NCBI GenBank assembly: GCA_942493375.1 | Contig: OW818698.1 | Span: forward strand, 5,084,001 to 5,148,000 | From: G942493375 sp942493375 | Lineage (GTDB): Bacteria > Armatimonadota > UBA5829 | Direction of reading: 5' to 3' | DNA: 64,000 nucleotides | Shown here: one piece after another, positions 24,454 to 33,522 of the stretch | Layout: each line of letters begins with the position of its first letter | Numbering within the stretch: position 1 is the stretch's first letter | Program-made: the position numbers and the translations under genes | The notes under the pieces: model-generated | What the model saw: the letters and a program-made list of their open reading frames with translations, nothing else | What the model was told of the DNA's origin: nothing | Databases searched by the model: none

Positions 24454-25053
24454 ATGGCTGTAAATACAGAAGCTGATATTGTTCGTAAGAGTCCGTTTTC
24501 CAACTGGAGCAGCTCCAATGAGGATGTGCTCGGACTGATTGAGGAGCTCGAAGACCTTGTAAGCAATTGTCGACAAGTATTCGGCAAGGCTTTGTGGGTG
24601 GATATCGATGAGCATGATATGCTGACCAACAAAATTCGTGCTTCATTACCAGACGAAATTCGTAAGGCTCGAGGCCTGCAGAATGAGAGCGGCAAGATTG
24701 TCGCCTCTGCGCAGGAAGAAGCCATAATGATAAAAGAACAGGCAATAGTTGAGGCTAATCGCATAGTTGAGGAGTCTCGCAAGATTGCCGAAAGCATGAT
24801 CGAAGCAAGTGAGCTTAAACGTATGGCTGGAGCTCAGGCACAGGCGATTGTGAATGGCGCCGAGAATGATGCCCGTGAAGAACGCCGCTGTGCTGATGAG
24901 TATGCCCTTGATATACTGGGCCAGCTTGAAGGCCATATGGCCAATGTCCTTGGAGTCCTGAAGAAAGACTCCGAGAAACTGCGAAGACGCATTGGCAATG
25001 CAGAAGCAGAAGCAATGGTGACCGGGCAGGACCGACAGACGACCAGAAGGTAG
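24454..25053 (+). CDS. DivIVA/ATP-synthase-b-like coiled-coil protein
   Basis: The 199-residue hydrophilic protein starts with a short region rich in Asp/Glu (LIEELEDLVSNCRQVF) and continues as a long Ala/Glu/Lys coiled coil (about residues 65-185; IVASAQEEAIMIKEQAIVEA, MAGAQAQAIVNGAENDAREE). Proteins of this type, annotated as ATPase or DivIVA-like, are often encoded next to coaD in Gram-positive and related phyla. Their role may be in division or envelope organisation, but this is not established. GGAGGCGGGT precedes the ATG. The closest assignment is a DivIVA-like scaffold. Confidence 0.65.
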   Translation: MAVNTEADIVRKSPFSNWSSSNEDVLGLIEELEDLVSNCRQVFGKALWVDIDEHDMLTNKIRASLPDEIRKARGLQNESGKIVASAQEEAIMIKEQAIVEANRIVEESRKIAESMIEASELKRMAGAQAQAIVNGAENDAREERRCADEYALDILGQLEGHMANVLGVLKKDSEKLRRRIGNAEAEAMVTGQDRQTTRR

Positions 25054-25342
25054 GCTTCAGGCTTCAGACTTCAGGAAGGGATGGGCTGTTTGCAGTTCCT
25101 TTCGGAATCTATTGGCTTATGTCTTTAGTTGTTATGAATAGTATGACAATCCGTTCGTTCATGCTGTAATAGCATATGAGCGGGTTGTCCAATATCTTAC
25201 ATATTTGAGTTTGTACAGACCGCAGACAGAGGTGTCTGTGGCTGTTTTCGTGTGTGTCTGCAGTTATAAGCTGCTGACAGTATTCCGCCCTGGTTCGCAA
25301 TGCGAATAGCCAGGGCTAGACTAGGTTGATGAGGCTTTAAAA

Positions 25343-26344
25343 ATGACTAGCGTTATGGATACCGTATACGCCAAAGCCAGAGCAGCGCATAAACGCATTG
25401 TTCTTCCGGAGGCTGACGATGTGCGGACAGTAGTTGCCGCACAGAAGATTCTGGAGTTGGGATTATCCGAAGTTGTATTGGTTAATTCGGTTGACAAGAT
25501 AGAAGCGGCCTGCAAGGAATCCGGAGCTAATGTTTCCGGGTGTCGTATTGTAGATCCAGCTACCAGCGACTTGCGCGATAAGTTTATCTCTCAGTTTTAT
25601 GAGATGCGTAAGGCCAAGGGTATGACTGAAGACAAAGCTGCTCAGATTATGCTGGACCCTCTATACTTTGGTTGTATGATGGTCAATGCTGATGAAGCTG
25701 ACGGACAGGTGTCCGGCGCTACCCACTCTACAGCGGACACTGTCCGACCCGCACTGCAAATACTCCGCACAGCCCCCGGTTGCAAGATGGTTTCAAGTTT
25801 CTTTGTGATGATAGTCCCTGATTGCGAATATGGCGAGAATGGGGTGTTCATCTACGCGGACTGCGGTCTGGTTATTAATCCTAATGCCGAGGAACTCGCA
25901 GAGATCGCCATCCAAAGTGCTGCTACAATGAATAGCCTGCTGGGATTTGAGGCCAGAGTCGCAATGCTCTGCTTCTCGACCAAAGGCAGTGCATCTGACC
26001 CGATCGCTGATAAAGTGATTGAGGCTACGAGAATAGCAAAAGAGCGACGCCCTGATATCCTGCTTGATGGCGAACTCCAGGGAGATGCTGCACTGGTTGA
26101 GTGGATTGGTCAGAAGAAGTCTCCGGGCAGTCCTGTTGCCGGTAAAGCCAATGTATTGATATTCCCAGACCTCAATGCAGGAAATATTTGTTATAAACTC
26201 ACAGAGAGACTTGCAAAGGCAGAAGCCTATGGTCCCGTTCTGCAGGGTCTGCGCAGACCGGTTAATGACCTCTCCAGAGGCTGCGATGCAAATGATATAG
26301 TTAATGTTGCCGCTATAACGGCAGTACAGGCGATTGCAGAATGA
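25343..26344 (+). CDS. pta: phosphate acetyltransferase
   Basis: Pta interconverts acetyl-CoA and acetyl phosphate. The 333-residue protein is the short form consisting only of the catalytic PTA_PTB domain: RIVLPEADDVRTVVAAQKIL, MMVNADEADGQVSGATHSTA, RVAMLCFSTKGSASDP, ANVLIFPDLNAGNICYKL. GAGG lies 9 bases before the ATG. The TGA stop overlaps the ackA start (ATGA), so the pair is translationally coupled; together they make ATP and acetate from acetyl-CoA. Confidence 0.96.
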   Translation: MTSVMDTVYAKARAAHKRIVLPEADDVRTVVAAQKILELGLSEVVLVNSVDKIEAACKESGANVSGCRIVDPATSDLRDKFISQFYEMRKAKGMTEDKAAQIMLDPLYFGCMMVNADEADGQVSGATHSTADTVRPALQILRTAPGCKMVSSFFVMIVPDCEYGENGVFIYADCGLVINPNAEELAEIAIQSAATMNSLLGFEARVAMLCFSTKGSASDPIADKVIEATRIAKERRPDILLDGELQGDAALVEWIGQKKSPGSPVAGKANVLIFPDLNAGNICYKLTERLAKAEAYGPVLQGLRRPVNDLSRGCDANDIVNVAAITAVQAIAE

Positions 26345-27555
26345 AAGTTTTAGTTCTTAATTCAGGTAGCAGTTCACTTAAGTATCAGCTCATTGAGACT
26401 GACACAGAGACAGTATTGGCCAAGGGCCTCGCAGAGCGTATCGGCGTAGTTGGCGGCGGCGGCAAGATCAAGTATGAGACTGGAGCTTCCGGGAAGCTGG
26501 AAGTCGATGTCCATATGGCCGACCATGACCGGGCAATGGATAAAGTCTTTGCGTTGCTTACGAATCCGGAAAAGGGTGCTATTAGCTCAGTTACAGAAAT
26601 CGCAGCAGTTGGACACAGGGTCGTACACGGCGGCGAGAAATTCGTTCAGCCGGAGATAGTCGATGAAGATACCCTCAAAGGCATCGATGCGATGAGCGCA
26701 CTTGCTCCTCTTCATAATCCGCCGAACCTGACCGGCATTAAGGCATGTATGAGGCTTATGCCCGGTGTGCCTCAGGTTGCGGTATTCGATACAGCATTTC
26801 ATGCTACGATGCCGAATTATGCTTATACATATGCTCTACCCTATGAGTATTACACGGACATGGGTATCCGCAGATATGGTTTCCATGGCACATCACACAA
26901 GTTTGTCACCAGACAGGCTCAGAAGATGCTGGTAGAGCGCGGGCTGGATCCTGCAACGACGAAGATTATAACCTGTCACCTTGGCAATGGCTGCAGTATG
27001 GCAGCGGTCAAGGGCGGTAAGGTTGTTGATACCAGTATGGGTATGACCCCTGCTGAAGGACTGGTTATGGGCACTCGCAGTGGTGATCTAGATCCGGCAA
27101 TACTTCTTCATATGGCGCGTGTTGAAAAACTCAGCCCTGACGATGTTGATAATATTATAAATAAAAAGAGTGGACTTCTGGGAGTATCCGGTGTCACCAG
27201 CGATATGCGTGATGTTGAAGCAGGCGCAGCCAGAGGAGATGCCAGAGCAGCATTGGCACTTGCAATATTCTGTTATAGGATAAAAAAATACATAGGTTCC
27301 TACGCCGCTGCAATGGGTGGACTGGATGCTGTTGTATTTACAGGTGGAATAGGGGAGAACTCTGACAATGTGCGTGCGATAACTTGTCAGGGCCTGGAGT
27401 TCCTGGGATTGGAATTGGATGCTGAAAAGAACGCGTCAGCCAGAACCAAGATGGACTTGAGCGTTGAAAATGCCCGCGTCCGTGCTCTGCTTGTTCCAAC
27501 CAACGAAGAACTGATGATTGCCCGTGAGACAGTAGAAGTCCTGCAGGCAGAATAG
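26341..27555 (+). CDS. ackA: acetate kinase
   Basis: AckA transfers phosphate between acetyl phosphate and ADP. The 404-residue protein has the family N-terminus MKVLVLNSGSSSLKYQLIE, the signature region GHRVVHGGEKF, RRYGFHGTSHKFV, ITCHLGNGCSM, TRSGDLDPA and FTGGIGENS. Length is normal. It overlaps pta by four bases. After it comes a 236-bp gap with a repeat and the yceD promoter. Confidence 0.97.
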   Translation: MKVLVLNSGSSSLKYQLIETDTETVLAKGLAERIGVVGGGGKIKYETGASGKLEVDVHMADHDRAMDKVFALLTNPEKGAISSVTEIAAVGHRVVHGGEKFVQPEIVDEDTLKGIDAMSALAPLHNPPNLTGIKACMRLMPGVPQVAVFDTAFHATMPNYAYTYALPYEYYTDMGIRRYGFHGTSHKFVTRQAQKMLVERGLDPATTKIITCHLGNGCSMAAVKGGKVVDTSMGMTPAEGLVMGTRSGDLDPAILLHMARVEKLSPDDVDNIINKKSGLLGVSGVTSDMRDVEAGAARGDARAALALAIFCYRIKKYIGSYAAAMGGLDAVVFTGGIGENSDNVRAITCQGLEFLGLELDAEKNASARTKMDLSVENARVRALLVPTNEELMIARETVEVLQAE

Positions 27556-27602
27556 TATACATATATCATTCGGAATGCAACACTTGTTATTCCTAACGCT
27601 TT

Positions 27603-27693
27603 ACTTGTCATTCTGAACGCAGTGAAGAATCTCGGTGCCGGTTGATTTCCATCAGAAAAAAGCAGATTCTTCATTTCATTCAGAATGACAAGT
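27603..27693. repeat. imperfect 30-bp inverted repeat
   Basis: ACTTGTCATTCTGAACGCAG... at 27603-27632 pairs with ...TTCAGAATGACAAGT at 27664-27693 with three mismatches; further copies of the half motif CAGAATGA follow. TGTCATTCTGAACGCAGTGA-type sequence recurs in many bacterial genomes. It may end ackA transcripts. Confidence 0.6.
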
Positions 27694-27769
27694 GAACCGT
27701 TCAGAATGATAATTTCCTGCATTCAGAATGACTAAATTGACTTGTGATTTTCCGTTGAATCGCTAATTC

Positions 27770-27778
27770 TGGTATAAT
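27770..27778 (+). promoter_or_regulatory. extended -10 promoter of the yceD-rpmF operon
   Basis: TGGTATAAT is a perfect extended -10. Its distance to the yceD ATG (27792) leaves a leader of only about 6 bases, and no ribosome site is present. No clear -35 is seen. Confidence 0.65.
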
Positions 27779-27791
27779 AAAGTTTCCAACC

Positions 27792-28346
27792 ATGAAATTA
27801 GACTTAAACGAAATAGCTACCCATTTAAGGAAGCGCATAGAGTACGACATTGCTGAGCCGCCACTTGAGGATTTGGACAGTGGGATCAAGTGTGTCAAAC
27901 CCATTACTGGTCATCTGGTATTCCAGAATACCGGTACGCTTATCGTTGTACGTGGGAGTTTCGAAACTGCTGTCGAAGTAGAGTGCAGCAGGTGTTTGAA
28001 ACCCTACAGCCTCGATATATCTATACCGGTTGATGAAGGTTTCACAATCACAGGTGTGTTGATGTGGGACGATGAAGATGATCCGGATGCGGTTGATCTA
28101 CCAGAAGAAGCTAAAGAGCCTCTTTTTGAGGATAATATATTTAACCTGACAGAGTTGATGCGCCAGTCTCTGGCGGTCAGTATTCCTATCCGGACTCTTT
28201 GTTCAGAGGACTGCAAAGGGATATGCCTGTTGTGTGGTAAAGATTTGGGCCTTGGTCCATGTGAGTGCAAGGAAGTCGAGACTTCCTCGCCTTTTGCAGT
28301 GCTTTCCAGCCTGCTTGAAGAAGATGAAACTGAAGACGAAAAATGA
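27792..28346 (+). CDS. yceD: YceD/DUF177 family 23S rRNA accumulation protein
   Basis: The 184-residue protein has the DUF177 pattern: a central VECSRCLKPYSLDISIPVDE with CxxC, an acidic loop, and a C-terminal cluster LCSEDCKGICLLCGKDLGLG with PCEC, likely to bind zinc. YceD in other bacteria is needed for 23S rRNA accumulation and is cotranscribed with rpmF, as here. The start is unusual: the promoter -10 box ends 13 bases before the ATG and there is no Shine-Dalgarno, so the message is probably leaderless or nearly so. Confidence 0.92.
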   Translation: MKLDLNEIATHLRKRIEYDIAEPPLEDLDSGIKCVKPITGHLVFQNTGTLIVVRGSFETAVEVECSRCLKPYSLDISIPVDEGFTITGVLMWDDEDDPDAVDLPEEAKEPLFEDNIFNLTELMRQSLAVSIPIRTLCSEDCKGICLLCGKDLGLGPCECKEVETSSPFAVLSSLLEEDETEDEK

Positions 28347-28411
28347 TTACGACACCTGAAGGAACCGTGAATGTGGTTTCCTCAATTTATGTTGTTTGAA
28401 GGAGATTTCAA

Positions 28412-28612
28412 ATGCCTCTGCCAAAAAGAAGACACTCTAATCAGCGGACAAGGCTCCGCAGGACACATTACAAACTGGACGTTCCTACAGTAGGCGAGTG
28501 CCCCAGGTGCCATGCTCCAGCTCAGCCTCATCATGCATGTCCTTCATGCGGATACTACAAAGGCCGCTTGATCCTGCATATCAAAGATGCATCTAAGAAA
28601 GACAAAGAATAA
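28412..28612 (+). CDS. rpmF: 50S ribosomal protein L32
   Basis: The 66-residue basic protein starts MPLPKRRHSNQRTRLRRTHY and has the zinc-ribbon form CPRCHAP then CPSCGYYKG. It is a component of the large ribosomal subunit. AAGGAGATTTCAA precedes the ATG. A small hairpin (GGAACC...GGTTTCC) lies between the yceD stop and this gene. Confidence 0.96.
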   Translation: MPLPKRRHSNQRTRLRRTHYKLDVPTVGECPRCHAPAQPHHACPSCGYYKGRLILHIKDASKKDKE

Positions 28613-28716
28613 GTTCTGGCTTAATTCGCGAATACATAATAGTGTTTTGAATTGAAGGCAGTTAATATCAATTCAGGATACTGTGCAAATATTCCGTAAT
28701 GGAACTTATTGGCTAT

Positions 28717-28749
28717 CTATTCCGAATACTCTATGGGTATTCGGAATAG
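28717..28749 (+). terminator. hairpin after rpmF
   Basis: A perfect 13-bp stem (CTATTCCGAATAC / GTATTCGGAATAG, loop of 7) lies about 100 bases after rpmF. No T-run follows. TTATTCCGAAT is repeated at about 28764. It separates rpmF from a second promoter for plsX. Confidence 0.55.
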
Positions 28750-28777
28750 GGTGAGCTATGACGTTATTCCGAATGAA

Positions 28778-28808
28778 TTGATGATCGATGATTGTGCAAT
28801 GCTATAAT
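28778..28808 (+). promoter_or_regulatory. promoter of the plsX-fab operon
   Basis: TTGATG (28778-28783) and an extended -10 TGCTATAAT (28800-28808) are separated by 19 bp. The leader would be about 55 bases. No FapR-like operator was recognised. Confidence 0.65.
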
Positions 28809-28869
28809 GTTGGTGTTTAGATAACAACTTAAATATAGCATTCCAGTTAAGATGAATCCGGGAGTACGA

Positions 28870-29880
28870 ATGAGAATAGCCGTTGACGCCATGGGGGGCG
28901 ACAAAGCACCTGAGGCGGTCGTCAAAGGCGCCGAAATAGGCGTTCAGATGAACGATGTGGATATTATCCTCGTCGGAGATGAACACCGAATCAGGGGCCT
29001 GCTCAGTCCATCAAGTCTTAAATCCGGGCGAATAACAATTCACCATGCTGGTGAAGTTGTTGGAATGGGTGAACATGCTTCAGCTATCCGGACTAAGAAG
29101 GATGCTTCGGTTGTAGTCTGTGCTAATCTAGTAAAGGATGGCACTGCTGATGCAATGGTCAGCGCAGGAAATACTGCGGCTGCTATGGGAATTGCCACTT
29201 TAAAGTTCTCACGTATTGAAGGCATTGATAGACCCGCAATAGCTACGGTTTTTCCTGGCAAGTCAGGACCAACTGTTGTACTGGACGCCGGTGCTGTTGC
29301 TGACTGCAGTGTAGATAATATGGTGCAATTTGCAGTCATGGGCAGTAGTTATGCGACCAGGGCATTGGGTATAGTTAGTCCACGTGTCGGGTTATTGTCT
29401 ATTGGCGAAGAAAAAAGCAAAGGCAATGAGCTGACCAGGTTGACTAATGCCGAACTAGAAAATCTCCCCATAAACTTCATCGGTAACGTCGAAGGCAATC
29501 ATTTATTGGCCGGCGTTTGTGATGTGATTGTAGCTGACGGGTTTACGGGCAATGTTGTTCTTAAGGTTGCTGAGGGCATGTGGGAGCATCTTCAGGAATT
29601 GATAACCAAGGAATTAAAATCCCATCCTCTTGCTTATATACCCGTTGCGATGCTGAAGCCGTTGTTAAAAAGACTTCGCAAGCAAATGGACTACTCAGAA
29701 TACGGTGGAGCACCATTGCTGGGACTGAATGGTGTGTGTATTATTGGTCACGGAAGAAGTAATCCTCAGGCGATTGCTAATGCGATTAGAACAGCTGGGG
29801 AAGCTGTGTCCGGTGACCTGGTAGGAACAATCAGGACTTCTATGTCGGAAATAGGCCTCCTGACTGCCGTGGCGGAATAG
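28870..29880 (+). CDS. plsX: phosphate acyltransferase PlsX
   Basis: PlsX makes acyl phosphate from acyl-ACP for phosphatidic acid synthesis. The 336-residue protein starts MRIAVDAMGGDKAPEAVVKG, the family hallmark, and contains GSVSAGNTAAAMG-type and FIGNVEGNHLL motifs, with GGAPLLGLNG near the end. The ATG at 28870 has GGGAG five bases before it; an upstream in-frame ATG at 28852 is less likely. First gene of the fatty-acid block, before fabH. Confidence 0.95.
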   Translation: MRIAVDAMGGDKAPEAVVKGAEIGVQMNDVDIILVGDEHRIRGLLSPSSLKSGRITIHHAGEVVGMGEHASAIRTKKDASVVVCANLVKDGTADAMVSAGNTAAAMGIATLKFSRIEGIDRPAIATVFPGKSGPTVVLDAGAVADCSVDNMVQFAVMGSSYATRALGIVSPRVGLLSIGEEKSKGNELTRLTNAELENLPINFIGNVEGNHLLAGVCDVIVADGFTGNVVLKVAEGMWEHLQELITKELKSHPLAYIPVAMLKPLLKRLRKQMDYSEYGGAPLLGLNGVCIIGHGRSNPQAIANAIRTAGEAVSGDLVGTIRTSMSEIGLLTAVAE

Positions 29881-29985
29881 CCCTCATTGTTCTTGATTAA
29901 GATAGTTTTCATCCTTGCTTCTGGATGAAAATATGTCGAGTAATGTGGGTTGCTTAAACACGTAGCAAATGAAAGCGGAGTAGCG

Positions 29986-30981
29986 ATGTCTGATATTATA
30001 CAAGCTGGAATTATTGGAATGGGGTCGGTTGTGCCCGACCATGTACTTACCAATGCCGATATGGAGAAGATTGTTGACACCAATGACGAATGGATAGTCA
30101 ACATGACCGGCATCCGTGAGAGGCGTATTGCGGATGAGGACAAGGCAACATCGGATTATGCTACTTTAGCTGCCAACAAAGCTTTGAAACAAGCAGGCTT
30201 GCAAGCTACTGACTTAGACCTGATACTGGTTGCTACCATCTCTCCTGATATGCCATTTCCTGCAACAGCAAGTATTGTTCAGAATGCAATAGGCGCTACG
30301 GGAGTTCCTGCCTTTGACCTGAGTGCAGGTTGTTCGGGTTGGGCATATGGCCTTTCAGTTGCCAACGCTTTTGTATCTTCAGGCATCTATAAATACGTAA
30401 TGGTTATTGGAGCGGATTTGCTTTCCCGGCTGACTAACTGGACTGACAGGTCTTCTTGTATATTATTTGGTGATGGTGCCGGAGCCGGCATAGTTGGTCC
30501 TGTTGAAGAGGGTTATGGCTTTAAGGGGTTTACGTTGGGTTCTGATGGTTCCTCGGCAGAAGTCTTGAAAATACATGCTGGTGGAAGTCGGAAACCCTGC
30601 ACGGCCGAAGATATTGAAAACCACCACAACAAGATCCATATGGAAGGCCGTGAGGTCTTCAAGTTTGCTGTAAAGATCCAGGGTGAAGCTATTTTACAAA
30701 TTTTAGAGCAAATAGGGATGAGCCCTGATGATCTTGATATGGTTGTTCCACACCAGGCAAACATAAGAATTATTGACAGCGCAATTAAGCGTCTTGGAAT
30801 ACCTAAAGAGAAGTTCTATGTAAACCTGCAGAAGTATGGCAACACAAGTGCTGCTTCGATACCTATTGCAATTGATGAAGCAATGTCTGAGGGGCTTATT
30901 CACAAAGGTGACAATATCGCAGTAGTTGGATTTGGCGCCGGACTTACCTGGGGTGCTGGAGTTATGAAGTGGGCATATTAG
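29986..30981 (+). CDS. fabH: 3-oxoacyl-ACP synthase III
   Basis: FabH joins acetyl-CoA (or another starter) with malonyl-ACP to begin fatty-acid synthesis. The 331-residue protein has the triad: Cys in LSAGCSGWAYGL, His in VPHQANIRIID, Asn in YGNTSAASIP. GGAGTAGCG precedes the ATG at 29986; the upstream frame from 29950 lacks one. The last 13 bases overlap fabD in another frame. Confidence 0.96.
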   Translation: MSDIIQAGIIGMGSVVPDHVLTNADMEKIVDTNDEWIVNMTGIRERRIADEDKATSDYATLAANKALKQAGLQATDLDLILVATISPDMPFPATASIVQNAIGATGVPAFDLSAGCSGWAYGLSVANAFVSSGIYKYVMVIGADLLSRLTNWTDRSSCILFGDGAGAGIVGPVEEGYGFKGFTLGSDGSSAEVLKIHAGGSRKPCTAEDIENHHNKIHMEGREVFKFAVKIQGEAILQILEQIGMSPDDLDMVVPHQANIRIIDSAIKRLGIPKEKFYVNLQKYGNTSAASIPIAIDEAMSEGLIHKGDNIAVVGFGAGLTWGAGVMKWAY

Positions 30982-31910
30982 GGAACAAAAAAATCGCAGT
31001 CATCTTTCCCGGACAAGGTTCACAGTCGGTGGGAATGGGACTGGATTTGGTTAACACACATAGTATTGCTGCTGATATGTATGCCAAAGCGGACGATATC
31101 CTGGGGTTTTCTCTGTCCGGATTGTGTTTCGAAGGACCTGAGGACGAACTTACGAGGACTGTAAACACGCAGCCTGCATTGTTTGTTGCAAGTGCAGTAG
31201 CATATGAAGTGGCGCGTAATAAAGGTCTTCTGGTTTCGTATTCGGCAGGGCACAGCGTAGGAGAGTATACAGCTCTTTATGCTGCTGGAGCATTCAGTTT
31301 TGAGGATGGCTTGAGACTGGTACGTAAACGTGCCGAGTTGATGGACAAGGCTGCACGGGAGAATGGTGGAGCCATGGCTGCAATACTTGGTCTGAGTCCG
31401 GACCAGGTCAAAGAGGCTACTTTGAAAGCTTCCGAAGCTGGTATTGTTGTGGCTGCCAATTTTAACAGCCCTATTCAGACCGTTATATCCGGACAGCTTG
31501 AAGCGGTTGAAAAAGCCTGTGAAATAGCAAAGGAAATAGGCGCGAAACGCATTGTTCCTTTGAAAGTCAGCGGTGCTTTCCATTCCCCACTGATGCAATC
31601 AGCTGCGGATGAAATGGAGAGTGTGCTTGCTGCTGCGACAATGACCGATAGCCGAGTACCCGTTGCTGCCAATATCACCGGAGATTTAGAACAGACAGCT
31701 ATTGAAATCAAGGCTAATCTTGCCCGACAGGTAGTCGGTACTGTAAGATGGATTGACTGTATAGAGAAACTCATCCTTTCTGGAGTCGATACTTTTGTGG
31801 AACTTGGACCGGGCAATGTTCTTGCAGGACTTGTAAAGAGAATCTCGGCACAAGTAAGTGTATACTCGGCAGGAGACAATGCTTCCATTGAAGCTCTCTT
31901 TACTGAGTGA
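30969..31910 (+). CDS. fabD: malonyl-CoA:ACP transacylase
   Basis: FabD loads malonyl groups onto ACP. The 313-residue protein contains FPGQGSQSVGMG, the nucleophile elbow GHSVGEY, and AFHSPLM carrying the catalytic His. It starts with GTG inside the last codons of fabH (13-bp overlap), with GGAG 7 bases upstream, indicating translational coupling. Confidence 0.96.
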   Translation: MGILGNKKIAVIFPGQGSQSVGMGLDLVNTHSIAADMYAKADDILGFSLSGLCFEGPEDELTRTVNTQPALFVASAVAYEVARNKGLLVSYSAGHSVGEYTALYAAGAFSFEDGLRLVRKRAELMDKAARENGGAMAAILGLSPDQVKEATLKASEAGIVVAANFNSPIQTVISGQLEAVEKACEIAKEIGAKRIVPLKVSGAFHSPLMQSAADEMESVLAAATMTDSRVPVAANITGDLEQTAIEIKANLARQVVGTVRWIDCIEKLILSGVDTFVELGPGNVLAGLVKRISAQVSVYSAGDNASIEALFTE

Positions 31911-31940
31911 TTATAAACCGCTGCAAGGCGGAGAACTGGG

Positions 31941-32696
31941 GTGGAAATGTTTCTAGATGGACAGGTAGCGTTGGTAACTGGCGCAGGACGAGCAGGTAAA
32001 GGTATTGGCAGATCGATATCATTGAAGCTGGCAGCTGAGGGTGCCAAAATTGTTATATCAGACTTTGTCGCAGAAGCCGCCGATGCATTGGCTAATGAAC
32101 TCATAAGCCTGGGTTATGAAGCCCTCCCTGTGTATGGAAGTGTCTCAGTTCCTGAAGATGCTGACAATATGGTCAAAGCTGCTACTGATAAATTTGGAAA
32201 ACTCGATATCTTGGTCAATAATGCGGGTATTACAAGAGATAATCTGATTCTACGCATGTCTGAACAGGAATGGGATATGGTGCTGGATACTAACCTCAAA
32301 GGCGTATTCAACTGCACTAAAGCTGCTGCAAAAGTCATGATGAGACAGCGCAGTGGACGTATTGTGAATATGGCCTCAGTAATGGGGATTATGGGTAATG
32401 CCGGTCAGGCTAACTACTCCGCTTCTAAGGGAGGGGTTATTGCTCTGACAAAGACTACAGCTAAAGAGTTCGGTTCCAGAAATGTCAACGTAAATGCAGT
32501 TGCTCCGGGCTTCATTCAGACTGTAATGACCGATGAGATTCGCGAGGAGATAAGAGAAGGTATATTGAAGCAGATTCCGCTGTCCAGAATGGGTACCCCT
32601 GAGGATGTTGCGGATGTAGTGCTTTTCCTTTGTTCTCCCGCTTCAAGTTACATCACTGGCCAGGTGATCTCCGTAGATGGCGGAATGGTTATGTGA
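31941..32696 (+). CDS. fabG: 3-oxoacyl-ACP reductase
   Basis: FabG reduces 3-oxoacyl-ACP with NADPH. The 251-residue short-chain dehydrogenase has TGAGRAGKGIGRSIS (a slightly longer glycine loop than the usual TGASRGIG), LVNNAGITRDNL, the catalytic Ser in NMASVMG and YSASKGG, and the PG near APGFIQTVMT. GTG at 31941 has GGAG seven bases upstream; an ATG two codons on is also possible. It follows fabD by 30 bases. Confidence 0.93.
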   Translation: MEMFLDGQVALVTGAGRAGKGIGRSISLKLAAEGAKIVISDFVAEAADALANELISLGYEALPVYGSVSVPEDADNMVKAATDKFGKLDILVNNAGITRDNLILRMSEQEWDMVLDTNLKGVFNCTKAAAKVMMRQRSGRIVNMASVMGIMGNAGQANYSASKGGVIALTKTTAKEFGSRNVNVNAVAPGFIQTVMTDEIREEIREGILKQIPLSRMGTPEDVADVVLFLCSPASSYITGQVISVDGGMVM

Positions 32697-32836
32697 TGCA
32701 TATAGTGGATGTCGAAGATATCCACTAAGTTTGCGAGCATATCGCTCGTTCACACGGGCTTTAGCCCTTATCTAACCCGGCAGTCTTGAACTGTCGTAAT
32801 CGAAATGTAAACAAACAAACCAGGAGGTGTGTTAAC

Positions 32837-33076
32837 TTGTCAACTACACTTGAGCGCGTAAAGAAGGTCGTCGTAGAGAGGCTTTCCAGGAATGCTGATG
32901 AAGTCACAGATAATGCTTCTTTCATAGACGATTTGGGAGCTGATTCTCTGGACGTCGTAGACTTGGTCATCGGATTCGAAGATGAATTCGAGATTTCAAT
33001 TCCAGATGAAGATGCAGAGAAAATTACCAAAGTTGGCGATGCAGTTGCTTATATCGACAGCAAGCTGACCGCGTAA
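32837..33076 (+). CDS. acpP: acyl carrier protein
   Basis: The 79-residue acidic protein has the phosphopantetheine site LGADSLDVVDL and the usual four-helix pattern (VKKVVVERL, FEDEFEISIPDEDAEKI). It carries acyl chains in fatty-acid synthesis. The start is TTG at 32837: AGGAGG lies 9 bases upstream and the protein begins (M)STTLERVKKV, whereas the longer frame from 32786 runs through the ribosome site. Confidence 0.95.
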   Translation: MSTTLERVKKVVVERLSRNADEVTDNASFIDDLGADSLDVVDLVIGFEDEFEISIPDEDAEKITKVGDAVAYIDSKLTA

Positions 33077-33142
33077 TTCACATTATCAGTGCACTCAGAT
33101 GTTTTCCACGTATTATTCGTGGGGAGTTTGAGAAGCGTTTTG

Positions 33143-33215
33143 CGCGCATTATTCGTGACTGACTCACTTTTGCCCCAACTGCCGGTCAAAAGTAGAGTTT
33201 GGTGAATAATGCGCG
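33143..33215 (+). mobile_element. 73-bp palindromic element between acpP and fabF
   Basis: Ends CGCGCATTATTC and GAATAATGCGCG; interior nearly identical to the copy at 16174-16246 (GACTCACTTTTG, CAACTGCCGGTCAAAAG). Flanks TTTG and TTAT show no duplication. Confidence 0.85.
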
Positions 33216-33259
33216 TTATGTATCGCGCGAGTATAGATCGCATGGTATGCAAAAACTGA

Positions 33260-33303
33260 GAGGTTCAGAGGATGTTCCAGGGTTGGGGCATCCTCTGAAC
33301 CTC
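33260..33303. repeat. 15-bp perfect stem hairpin
   Basis: GAGGTTCAGAGGATG (33260-33274) pairs with CATCCTCTGAACCTC (33289-33303), loop of 14. No T-run follows. It may stabilise or end the acpP message. Confidence 0.65.
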
Positions 33304-33522
33304 CCAACTGCAAATGGGGTTAGGAACCAGCGACAATGTTTGGCAACACTGTCGCAAAATGATATTGCCGCATTATGATTTGTCAGCACAACTTGTGCTC
33401 ATATTGCTGGTTAGGTAGTGGTAGATATGTCCCACGCCACTATTAAGGACGTCTGTGGTGTAAGCTGCAGTTGTTCAGGGAAGAGAACAATAATGGCGTA
33501 AGCCACTTTCCAAGGAGCTGAG

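Larger units (their letters stand above)
33077..33522. other. 446-bp gap between acpP and fabF
   Basis: It holds a small hairpin CCACG...CGTGG (33105-33122), a full element (33143-33215), a 15-bp stem at 33260-33303 and GCGACA...TGTCGC at about 33330-33356. No gene is seen. Such a long structured gap inside a fab operon is unusual and suggests that fabF may have its own promoter. Confidence 0.5.

Noticed and set aside
29930..29953. GTCGAGTAATGTGGGTTG as another element end
   Set aside because: Similarity to GAATAATGCGGGTT is too weak to call a copy.
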